Shown here piece after piece: positions 1 through 7,743 of a stretch of DNA of 64,000 nt. The notes under the pieces are model-generated. The model did no database searches. It was not told the origin of the DNA and worked only from the letters and a program-made list of their open reading frames with translations. The position numbers were made by a program, and so were the translations under genes. Source of the stretch: Mayamaea pseudoterrestris (taxonomy: Eukaryota; Bacillariophyta; Bacillariophyceae; Sellaphorales; Sellaphoraceae); contig BROI01000002.1 in assembly GCA_027923505.1 (NCBI GenBank), positions 1,488,001 through 1,552,000 on the forward strand, given 5' to 3'. Numbering within the stretch: position 1 is the first letter of the stretch; each line of letters begins with the position of its first letter.

Positions 1-80
1 CAAGCGGCAGCAACTGCCTTGATGAGCCATCCAGAAGCAGCATTTCGCTTACATTGAAAATCAAAACGAGAAAGACGCAT
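1..80 (-). CDS. Possible first exon of a gene running off the left edge
   Basis: On the minus strand an ATG at position 80 opens a frame (start MRLSRFDFQ) that stays open to the window edge. A GTAAGC donor-like site follows after about nine codons, so this could be a short first exon. A TACCGGTA palindrome lies about 93 bp upstream, the spacing seen at other genes here. There is too little sequence to name a product, and it may be noise. Confidence 0.2.
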   Translation of the reverse strand, partial: MRLSRFDFQCKRNAASGWLIKAVAAA

Positions 81-172
81 GCTGCTGGAACTAATGATAT
101 ACTCTTGCAGCTCTTCGCCGGCTGTCGGTAGGTAGGAGAAGGCTCGGTGCCTAACATATCTGTCATGGTGAC

Positions 173-180
173 TACCGGTA
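173..180. promoter_or_regulatory. TACCGGTA palindrome, copy 1
   Basis: Perfect 8-bp palindrome in non-coding DNA, about 93 bp upstream of the possible edge gene on the minus strand. It is one of eight intergenic loci of this word in the window. The rest of 181-630 is AT-rich intergenic DNA in which I see no gene. Confidence 0.4.
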
Positions 181-630
181 GTACTTGTAGCACTTGTGGT
201 TGATCTTCTCGCGTTTCAAAATGCCGTTGGAATATCATGACGTTTTGGGGCTTAACTATATTTTTCCTCCACCTCCGTTGGAGTCATGGTACGATAAAAG
301 GACGTTTTTATAAAGCTATGTGGTTAAATAGAGATGAGCCCGACCAAGTTGGCGATGCTCCATGTTTGAAGTGGCGAAGAATATTCAAATGTTGATGGAA
401 GTAGCGCTTTCTTTGAATCGCATTGTGGGATAATGTACCCATTGGCGGATGGAGGGTCTGTGATCGAGCAGCAGCAGCTGCTTAACGCCACAGCTGGCTT
501 TCTGTGGGTCTATTATGTTCTTACCTGCTCAAGGGAGGAGGAGCCATTCTGAGGTAGCAGTATAAATATGAACGTCTCGTTATTTATATGGCCACAACTT
601 GCCACGGCCACACTCGTCCCCTCCATCGCA

Positions 631-1860
631 CTAATATTCCTCGACATCATGCTGTCGATGAATCGTGGGTGGCTCGCCTCCATTGGCCTGGAGCATTGAC
701 TCCCACAATTTTTCCATTACAAGCAAGCGCTGCGTCGACATGTCAATGCCTTGTAGAAACTGGACCCGCTCCGCTCCAGGGCTCAATGCTTGCAGCTGTT
801 GCATAACTAGCTGAGATGCGTGTTTCGCTTGGGCGAGTTTGATCTCACGCTCCTCTGGTCCCATGGATAACAGTTCCCCGAGAATTTCCTGATGGAGCTT
901 GGAAGCTTGCTTCGCCATGTCCCATTGACTTGCTTGCTCAGCGGCATTACCTTTCTGGGAATCCTCTCGTATATGCTCTGATGATGGTACGTTTACAGCT
1001 AGATTATCATTGCTTGTTGTCAATGTCGACGTTGCAATCACTTGCCCCGATGCCGCGTCAATAATCTGCTCGGAATATTCCACGTTGACGACGCGCGTGG
1101 AGCCTCCTTGATCATGATCGTTCAGACTCGACTTCATCGACTCCATGGTGGCGTTTTGAATGGCGGCACTTAATGTGGCGCCCATGTTTGCCAACAGACG
1201 AGTTAATTCCTCGTCGTTAGATGATGCTTCAAGTAGTCGCTTGATTTCCGCCGCTCCAAAGTCTGCATCGTAGCCAATGGCACGGAGGAACATTTGCTGA
1301 ATCCGTTCCAATCGCTCCTGCGGAAAGAATGGGGCTGGCAACGTTTCGTGCAAGTCGGCAAAAAGTGGTGCGCCAGACGAAAGGTGTGACTGGACGTTGG
1401 GCAGTCGGACTGCAACGTTGCACAAGCCAATGAATTCCACTAGATCCGACCGACTCATAGAACCTGATGACTTCAGTGATCGTTGTTTCCTTGCCGCATA
1501 TGATTGGACTTCCCATGAACATTCCGAGTGTAGCACTAATCGAGCAAAGGCAAGGCGAGCAGCTTCATTCATCTTGTCCATAACAGTCTTGACTGGGAGC
1601 GGCAGAAGTTCTTCTCGCGTTCCAAGCTTTTGTAAATGGGCTTGGACTTGACTCGTCGTAACATGCTTATCGCCAGACTCTTGTGCTGCGTTGTACTGGT
1701 TTATCCATTGCTCTAAACATGCAAGTTGCGTCGACAAGAGGCGCTGGCGAATCTCGGAAATGTCAAGTGCAGCAGCCGAAGCTTGATCCAAGACGAGTTC
1801 GTTCAGTGACTTCTCGGCCAATTCAAAGAATTCAATAAAAACAGAGTCGTTCAGTTCCAT
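631..1860 (-). CDS. Conserved-looking hypothetical protein, 409 aa
   Basis: Single-exon minus-strand gene starting MELNDSVFIEFFEL. The protein is mostly predicted alpha-helical, with no signal peptide, membrane segment or domain that I recognise. The middle carries a helical block (ADFGAAEIKRLLEASS, LTRLLANMGATLSAAIQ), followed by a low-complexity linker and a charged helical C-terminus (EEREIKLAQAKHASQLVMQQL) ending in VEEY. The start is chosen because it is the first ATG after in-frame stops and is followed by a long uninterrupted frame. It diverges from the tRNA gene and the small plus-strand gene at 2504. Function unknown; likely a soluble diatom-lineage protein. Confidence 0.75.
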   Translation of the reverse strand: MELNDSVFIEFFELAEKSLNELVLDQASAAALDISEIRQRLLSTQLACLEQWINQYNAAQESGDKHVTTSQVQAHLQKLGTREELLPLPVKTVMDKMNEAARLAFARLVLHSECSWEVQSYAARKQRSLKSSGSMSRSDLVEFIGLCNVAVRLPNVQSHLSSGAPLFADLHETLPAPFFPQERLERIQQMFLRAIGYDADFGAAEIKRLLEASSNDEELTRLLANMGATLSAAIQNATMESMKSSLNDHDQGGSTRVVNVEYSEQIIDAASGQVIATSTLTTSNDNLAVNVPSSEHIREDSQKGNAAEQASQWDMAKQASKLHQEILGELLSMGPEEREIKLAQAKHASQLVMQQLQALSPGAERVQFLQGIDMSTQRLLVMEKLWESMLQANGGEPPTIHRQHDVEEY

Positions 1861-1978
1861 GTTTAACCGGATGTGAAAGAGAACAACAATCGTAGCTTTC
1901 TACAACGACAAAAGCCTGCCTTTTGGACTGGACGCTGCGACGATCTTGTGACGATTTTGCTTTGATCGTCGAACGGTT

Positions 1979-1984
1979 TATATA
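1979..1984 (+). promoter_or_regulatory. TATA-like element upstream of the permuted tRNA
   Basis: TATATA about 32 nt upstream of the first tRNA base at 2016. Upstream TATA-like boxes are common at plant and algal Pol III genes, and the internal A and B boxes of this tRNA are in reversed order, so an external element could matter. Assignment is inference from position. Confidence 0.35.
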
Positions 1985-2015
1985 GATTCTGAGAACCTTT
2001 TCAGCACGGTAATTT

Positions 2016-2096
2016 TCGAATGGTCGGGTGTTCGACTCACCCCTGGTGCTTCTTCCGATGCACTAGTAGCTCAGTGGCAGAGCGTTCGATTGCAGT
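2016..2096 (+). tRNA. Permuted tRNA-Cys (anticodon GCA), 3' half before 5' half
   Basis: Read in genomic order, the 3' half comes first: anticodon-stem strand TCGAA (2016-2020), variable loop TGGTC (2021-2025), T-stem GGGTG (2026-2030), T-loop TTCGACT (2031-2037), T-stem CACCC (2038-2042), acceptor strand CTGGTGC (2043-2049) and discriminator T (2050). A 9-nt linker (2051-2059) follows. Then comes the 5' half: acceptor strand GCACTAG (2060-2066), TA, D-stem GCTC (2069-2072), D-loop AGTGGCA, D-stem GAGC (2080-2083), G, anticodon stem TTCGA (2085-2089) and loop TTGCAG(T) with anticodon GCA at 2092-2094. Joining the halves between positions 37 and 38 gives a 72-nt cloverleaf with all stems paired: acceptor 7 bp with one G-U, D 4 bp, anticodon 5 bp, T 5 bp. 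U73 is the Cys identity base in eukaryotes. CCA is not encoded. Permuted tRNAs are known from red and green algae and nucleomorphs; maturation would need the tRNA splicing endonuclease plus RNase P and tRNase Z. Confidence 0.92.
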
Positions 2097-2122
2097 CCAC
2101 TTTTGCATATGCTTAATAACTC

Positions 2123-2128
2123 TTTTTT
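2123..2128 (+). terminator. Pol III T-tract terminator for the permuted tRNA
   Basis: A run of six T about 27 nt after the end of the tRNA 5' half. A TTTT also occurs at 2101-2104. Either would stop RNA polymerase III after the permuted precursor. Confidence 0.6.
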
Positions 2129-2185
2129 AAGTTAAAGCAGGGTCTTGCCAATTGTTATGACTGTTTCATCGTTATTGATCGCTAT

Positions 2186-2193
2186 TACCGGTA
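2186..2193. promoter_or_regulatory. TACCGGTA palindrome, copy 2
   Basis: Perfect 8-bp palindrome in the 643-bp divergent interval between the genes starting at 1860 (minus) and 2504 (plus), just downstream of the tRNA. Confidence 0.4.
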
Positions 2194-2503
2194 TATTACA
2201 GGAGCTTCGCGGCACCAAGCCTTTACCGCAGCGGTACTTCTGGATCACCAATCAGTAGTCGACAAAACGTCGACCCGTTTTGTACACGAAGTGCAATAGT
2301 TATCGTGAATTGCGTCACGATGTTCTTTAAATATAGGGAAAAGTGTTCGAAGAACACAAGCGGCTTCGATGGAACCAGTACACGGAACATCAAAGTCCAC
2401 GTCTCGACATGCTCACAACCCACGTGGAAGTTGGCATAGAAACGTGGGAGGTTCGCAAGTGTGATCATCCGCGATCCGCGACCACAATCATTGTCCATCA
2501 CGA

Positions 2504-2863
2504 ATGACGGAAGATAATTTGACCATGACAGCCCTCAACAACTCGCCGAATGCACCAGCAGCGCGTCAACCTCGTCGCGTCCGTCTCAAAACTCCCAGCT
2601 CATTGTCTGGAATGCTGGAAGGTTCGAAGCCGTCAGCCGCTGCCGCAAAACCTGTCGAACATGAGCACCGTCGCTCAAAAGCACTCGTGATGAGCAACGA
2701 AGAGCTTCAGTTGCTGGCTCGCAGCCTTCGTCGCGCCAAGCGCCGACTGCTACTTGCCGCTGTGGCGCAACCGAATGACATTCATCAAGATTCGCAAGAG
2801 TTTACGGAGAGTGACGACTCTGAATTATTCCAAACCCGCAGCGAAGCCTTTGCCGCGTCCTAA
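2504..2863 (+). CDS. Small basic hypothetical protein, 119 aa
   Basis: Frame from ATG 2504 (a second ATG is at 2525). The N-terminal half is Ser/Pro/Arg-rich and probably disordered (ARQPRRVRLKTPSS). It is followed by a predicted amphipathic basic helix, NEELQLLARSLRRAKRRLLL, and an acidic tail. The basic helix could bind nucleic acid or act as a nuclear localisation signal, but no family is recognised. The codon pattern is plausible and the gene sits alone between a divergent neighbour and the plastid gene at 3604. Confidence 0.45.
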   Translation: MTEDNLTMTALNNSPNAPAARQPRRVRLKTPSSLSGMLEGSKPSAAAAKPVEHEHRRSKALVMSNEELQLLARSLRRAKRRLLLAAVAQPNDIHQDSQEFTESDDSELFQTRSEAFAAS

Positions 2864-3603
2864 CGGAGGCTAATGCAATTTGCGACGCAATGACCGACAA
2901 ACTTACCAATGTACCAGCAATTTCTTTACTTACAATCTCAGTTGTTGACTCGAAATCAGGGTAATCTGCACATGAAGATGAATTCCTTGATAGGCGATTC
3001 AAGTTTACTGGCAACTGGCAATGGCGTAACCATGGATGCCATGCATCAATATATACGTTGCGTCGCATTCAGTTTGCTTGACAATGATGACTGAAAGTGT
3101 AGCTTATACGATCTATATTTCATTTATAAACATCATATAACCTTCTCTACATATCCTGCTCGTTCATTTATCGTTTGTAGCCTACTAAAGTATTTGGCAC
3201 GTCACGTCAGCTCGTCAACCCTCAAAGTTGTAAGCCCAAGAATGGGTAACCATTCCGAATCCTTCTACCTACAGATCTATATGCGCTGTTTTTATATCCA
3301 TGACGTGAAGAATGCTGATTAGTATCTGTCAGCAGATGGTAGCAATCTCTAGCTGGCGCATGATGGATGATAGCCGCAAATCGTACCGGCACTGCCACGT
3401 GGAGGTACACGACTGCGTGACACGCCTCCACCATGATGATTCTTTCGAACAAAGTCGACTTGACTGCTTGTATCAATCGTCCTGCTTCAGAGTCATTTTC
3501 TAAAGGAAAGATAGTCAGCAATTCTCTCATAGTAATGCTTTCAAGTGCATTGTGCAATTCTACACATCGCCTCGTGTCTCGTCGCCAAACACTGTCATTC
3601 ATC
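2864..3603. other. Intergenic stretch, no gene seen
   Basis: Several short overlapping frames are present on both strands, none with protein-like composition. A plus frame that enters the next gene begins at 3433, but its first 57 codons look like 5' UTR because a signal peptide starts cleanly at 3604. Confidence 0.5.
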
Positions 3604-4431
3604 ATGAAGCGCAACATTGTCTTGACATCACTCGCTGGAGCTCTTGCTACTTGTTCAAAATATAACGTGAATGCCTTTTCTATACAAAATCCATCTGTTC
3701 AATCATTCACGTCTACATATAGGCATGGTCTTCCATTTCAAGTGAGCAGTCGCTCATATCATTCGTCGGCACGCACGTCTCTCTTCGCCAGCAAGAACAA
3801 CAACGACAACAGCGGCGGCGGCCTCGTCGAAACGGTCAAAAACGTTGCCAAGACGATTCTCCCATCCAGTTGGTTCCAAAGCCAGCAGGAAAAGAAGGCT
3901 GCCATTGAAAAGTCTCGTCGCATGCAGGAAATCAAAAGCAATCTTAAGGAAATGCTGCAGGATGCGCCACTGCCAATGCGCATCATGGGCGGCCTGGTAG
4001 GCAACGTGTTTTCGAGCGCGCTGTCGAGCATGGCGGAAACCATGCAGGAGCAGCAGGAGACTGTGAGTGAGTTGCTGCGTCAGGCGGAGCGAGCCATACT
4101 GGCGGATAATGCGGCAGTGGCGGCGCTGGGCGCGCCCATTGTTGTGGCGAAGCAGCCCTTTTCGCAGTCGTCCAGCACCACTTCCATCAACGGCAAGACG
4201 GTGACGAACGTTCAACTCGGCTTTGCCGTGAATGGGAGTCTTCAGTCGGGTGTCGCGCAGCTAACGTCGGATGGAACTGGTATTCGGCAGCTGGTGGTGC
4301 AGGTGGGAGGTCGCGTTCTTTCCGTGAATCCGACGGTCGGGCAAGCGTCCGCTGCGACTGGTCGGCGAAGAATGGATGAAAGTGACATCATCGAGGCGGA
4401 GATTATTGAAAAGGAGACCAAGCTAAAGTAA
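3604..4431 (+). CDS. Plastid-targeted protein with Tim44-like helical region, 275 aa
   Basis: ATG 3604 begins a signal peptide (MKRNIVLTSLAGALA) with predicted cleavage in YNVNA/FSIQN. The Phe at +1 is the diatom plastid import signature, and a Ser/Arg-rich transit-like segment follows to about residue 60. The mature part has an amphipathic helical stretch (KKAAIEKSRRMQEIKSNLKE), a Gly-rich hydrophobic turn (MRIMGGLVGNVFSSALSS), a helical Glu/Gln segment, and a beta-rich tail (TVTNVQLGFAVNGSLQSGVA). Function not recognised; the helix-rich basic start resembles membrane-associated scaffold proteins only superficially. A longer frame starts 57 codons upstream, but the signal peptide argues for this start. 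Confidence 0.75.
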   Translation: MKRNIVLTSLAGALATCSKYNVNAFSIQNPSVQSFTSTYRHGLPFQVSSRSYHSSARTSLFASKNNNDNSGGGLVETVKNVAKTILPSSWFQSQQEKKAAIEKSRRMQEIKSNLKEMLQDAPLPMRIMGGLVGNVFSSALSSMAETMQEQQETVSELLRQAERAILADNAAVAALGAPIVVAKQPFSQSSSTTSINGKTVTNVQLGFAVNGSLQSGVAQLTSDGTGIRQLVVQVGGRVLSVNPTVGQASAATGRRRMDESDIIEAEIIEKETKLK

Positions 4432-4663
4432 TTATAGTCGATAGAATATGTATGATTTATGTGCAAGAGTTTGTGGGTACTTGTAGTAAAAGAAGCAATG
4501 CGATCACACAATGAGGCACTGTATTTGAACACGTGGCACCACAAATCAGCAGGCTACCCTGTAACAGAAAATTAGATTCCACATTCGTTACCACTAAGGT
4601 AGATGGTTGGCCATTGAAGAGGAGCAGGACATGCCGCAACGCATCGAAAGGCCATGTCAGCCT

Positions 4664-5785
4664 TCAATCTTCTAGCTCGACATTCGAGAATTTGCATGAG
4701 CCGGTTGAAACTTCCACATAGGGGATCAATTCGCAATCATCGGGAACTTTCCATCCAATGAGACAAACATTCTCCAATAACTCCTCTTTTCCATGCTCAA
4801 GAGATCGGTTGGTCGCAGCAACCAGGGCACCGTCAATAAAAAACTCTAATTCATCCGTGTATATATTCTTGCCGCACCGAAATACAGAATTTTCGTGAAT
4901 CGTGATGGCAATGGGATTGCACATTTTCAATAAACCATCACGACCAATGTAGCGCAATGCCTTCATCTGCGTATCAAAGATCATTGGTTGGATATGCTTT
5001 AGAAAAGCTGGTCTGTCAACGGCATAAATGGGCTCTCTATGAATCCACCCAATGCGACACAAAGATGGTCCGCTTAGCGCCACTTCAAATGCTTGTACTT
5101 GACGGGTATGAGATGCTCCAAATTTAAGTTTTGGTCGATCGAGACAAACGCGTTGAATGCTGCCTGGTGCATCGATCTGGTCGTTCTCAAGGGTAATATC
5201 TAAAATGGAGCCGTTTTGAGAGATCATAGAACGACTGTTCCATATTTGAACCGACTCTCCAAATTTGTAAATCTCGTAGTTGTAACAGACATTTGTTAAC
5301 CCGAAAGCGTCGACCATGGTTCGAAATCCTAGCTCATCCTTGGGATCCTTGAACGACGGCGTCATGGGAGGAAAGTTGCTCGTCGTGGCGGTCATGGAGC
5401 TCAACGTGCGCAAAAAGTCCAGTAATGGAACGAACAGCTCGGGCTTGTAATCAATGAAAAAACTTCCTTGCTCATTCTTGGGGAGAGAATCATCCCAGCG
5501 TCCGCTAAAGGTTTCTGCGAGCTTGCTTCCTTTCGTGTAAGTCAATGTGCTACGAAGCGTCTGAATCAATTTCTCTCCGCCAATATTCAAAGTCAATACG
5601 TCGCTCCCCAAAGCTTTCTTATCATACTTTTTGCTTAAGCACGTGTCTGTTCGCTGACGCTTCGACTTGCCGTCATTCGGGCCGCTGGAGTCTTGATCTT
5701 CAGCAACATCGTCGTGATGACGCTGCCGTGAGCTTTCGGCGGCGGCCGCAGCGTCGTCGTGCTCAACAGCGTTAGCTGGATTCAT
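4664..5785 (-). CDS. BTB/T1 (KCTD-type) and SPRY-like protein, 373 aa
   Basis: The frame extends up to 5905. I prefer ATG 5785 (MNPANAVEHDD) because the upstream 40 codons are AT-poor filler, although they could be a mitochondrial presequence. Residues about 60-135 form a potassium-channel-tetramerisation BTB fold (LTLNIGGEKLIQTLRSTL, then FFIDYKPELFVPLLDFLR). Residues about 170-365 resemble a SPRY/concanavalin-like sandwich (GPSLCRIGWIHRE, RYIGRDGLL, ELEFFIDGALVAATNRS, VCLIGWKVPDDCELIPYVEV). BTB-SPRY proteins usually act as substrate receptors for CUL3 ubiquitin ligases; that role is inferred here. An N-terminal basic patch (KSKRQR) may be a nuclear signal. It is head-to-head with the gene at 6215. 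Confidence 0.8.
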   Translation of the reverse strand: MNPANAVEHDDAAAAAESSRQRHHDDVAEDQDSSGPNDGKSKRQRTDTCLSKKYDKKALGSDVLTLNIGGEKLIQTLRSTLTYTKGSKLAETFSGRWDDSLPKNEQGSFFIDYKPELFVPLLDFLRTLSSMTATTSNFPPMTPSFKDPKDELGFRTMVDAFGLTNVCYNYEIYKFGESVQIWNSRSMISQNGSILDITLENDQIDAPGSIQRVCLDRPKLKFGASHTRQVQAFEVALSGPSLCRIGWIHREPIYAVDRPAFLKHIQPMIFDTQMKALRYIGRDGLLKMCNPIAITIHENSVFRCGKNIYTDELEFFIDGALVAATNRSLEHGKEELLENVCLIGWKVPDDCELIPYVEVSTGSCKFSNVELED

Positions 5786-6214
5786 GGCTACAATCGCTTG
5801 ATCGTCTGTTCTTGAGAATGCTTGCTTCAATGAGGGTCGTGATGCAATATTTAATAAGGAGTATTGCGCAGCGGTACAATAGTGCCGCAGCTTGCTTTGT
5901 GGCAAGCGTCAAGGCGGAGGATCCAAAATCCATCTCGTGTCGCAGCGGGTTTGGATTTCTTTTAAAAGCGAGACGCTTTGCGGGCAGATCTGCAAATCAC
6001 ACTCATCGAGAACACGCACCACTAACGAGCAACTCCCATCCTTGACGCGGAATGAACCGCTCAATCATGCAGGAATAGAATATTTCAAGGGAGTCGTCTC
6101 GCCGGTGGCGCTTGCAGAATTTACTGGATGCGGGGTGCACTGGCAACAATGCCGACCGCGACTCCTGCATCCATGTACTTTTACTATCAAAACTGCTCAG
6201 AGATAAAAGTGAAC

Positions 6215-7558
6215 ATGCTGCTCTTAATTTTTCTATGTCTCGCAGTTTGTCAGGTGTGTGCAAATGACTTGCAAATTACTCTTATTGCGTCATCGCCATT
6301 TTACATGGCGTTGCGACCAACCGCCAAAGAGATTGACTTTACCGCCATCCAAGCAGTTGCAAACGCCATTTCTGTATCGCTACTTGCACAACAAAGTCAG
6401 AATGCCTATTTGGATATGGAGGTTGTGACGCAGCAAGTGGACTTTATTTCGCCGTCGACTTCGCGACTCCGCTTCTTTGTGCTGGCAACGACCATTGTCC
6501 AGGCTTCGGATAGTGTCGCCGACGAGAAGCAGGCATTGGATTTGCTGCTCACCATGACATTTACAGACTCGGTTGCTAAAGCTGATTTTGTGAAGCAAGT
6601 TCGCTCGGCTTCGCAGCTGCAAAATGTTACGCAAGCAGCTCTGGCGCCAGTTGTTTCTAATTCATCGGCAGGCACATCGGGCTCGAAGAAGACGCTTTCT
6701 GTTCTTGACATTGTGCTGATCTCAATAAGTATACTCATTTTTCTCGGCATTGTATACATGGTCGTTGAACATCACCGCGACCGAGGTTGGCTGGAGAATC
6801 AGCGCATGTTTACCGCGAACGAAGCTAGTCATTCACCAGAACACACTTTGGCGTATCCCAGCACACCGCCCAGCATAAAAACTGCTGGACGGGAGCGGCA
6901 ACTTTCAGATATGGACGGACTTTCCACGACTCCAAGCTCGCCTAACTCGGATTCTGGGGCCAACGCGTCGGGTGCTCCGCGACAAGCAAAGTTGACTTAT
7001 TCGCCTCGTCTTACAAGTGTCTCGAGCCTTCCTTCGACGCCCATTCCGTTACTACCTCCGTCGTCTTTGGATGTCGAGTCACTTTCACATTCACGGTCTT
7101 CGTACAGGTCTGAAAGGACAATTCGCTTTGATCAGTCGACAAGTCCTAACAGAAGCTGCACGGGGATTAAAGTCGATAAACGCGGCACTGACTGCCCTGC
7201 AGGCAAAGGTGCCACTGAGATGGGCGGCATTAACTCCACCGAAAGCAGTGAGGATGTTTTCCATATTGATATGCAAGCAGTGAAAGGCAAGGACGATTCG
7301 GTCGAGGATGACGACGTGGCGAGTAAGCAAAGCGCGGCATCCGCAATTTCCGATTGGATCAAGGGCATACGCGTGGTTTCATCCAACAAATCGAACCTCT
7401 CTCAGTCGAGCAATATTTCGACCGCATCCATGGCAGAATCCAGCTTGGGGCAGTCATCCTTAGAGCAGCTGTCGCTGGAACACAGCATGGCTGACTCCTC
7501 AGTTGGTGAGCCAGATCTGGATGAAGTAGTAGTAAGCGATGAGCACATTCCGGTATAG
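6215..7558 (+). CDS. Type I single-pass membrane protein with disordered cytoplasmic tail, 447 aa
   Basis: Translation could start upstream at 6128, but ATG 6215 gives a clean signal peptide (MLLLIFLCLAVCQVCA/ND). An ectodomain of about 155 residues with mixed alpha/beta character follows (FTAIQAVANAISVSLLA, TSRLRFFVLATTIVQ) and resembles the small membrane-proximal SEA-like folds. It is followed by a Ser/Gly linker, a transmembrane helix (LDIVLISISILIFLGIVYMV) and a Ser/Pro-rich cytoplasmic tail with many possible phosphosites and acidic clusters. The function is unknown; architecture suggests a surface sensor or adhesion protein. Confidence 0.75.
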   Translation: MLLLIFLCLAVCQVCANDLQITLIASSPFYMALRPTAKEIDFTAIQAVANAISVSLLAQQSQNAYLDMEVVTQQVDFISPSTSRLRFFVLATTIVQASDSVADEKQALDLLLTMTFTDSVAKADFVKQVRSASQLQNVTQAALAPVVSNSSAGTSGSKKTLSVLDIVLISISILIFLGIVYMVVEHHRDRGWLENQRMFTANEASHSPEHTLAYPSTPPSIKTAGRERQLSDMDGLSTTPSSPNSDSGANASGAPRQAKLTYSPRLTSVSSLPSTPIPLLPPSSLDVESLSHSRSSYRSERTIRFDQSTSPNRSCTGIKVDKRGTDCPAGKGATEMGGINSTESSEDVFHIDMQAVKGKDDSVEDDDVASKQSAASAISDWIKGIRVVSSNKSNLSQSSNISTASMAESSLGQSSLEQLSLEHSMADSSVGEPDLDEVVVSDEHIPV

Positions 7559-7743
7559 TACGATGCAAGCATGACTGTTTCAGCCAAAGCAGGAACTATA
7601 TAAGAAAATAAATTCTCAAGTTAATTTTAGCCGGTCATCAAACTCACAACGACATTTCGCGAGCACCTTGGGGAACTCCACTACAATAGTATTACATACA
7701 GTACAACAAAGACACTTGTCAACACCTCAACCATCCGCGAACA

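Noticed and set aside
5305-5330. GGTTCGAAATCC, a B-box-like word suggesting a tRNA
   Set aside because: It lies inside the BTB-SPRY coding sequence; no acceptor, D or anticodon stem can be found around it.
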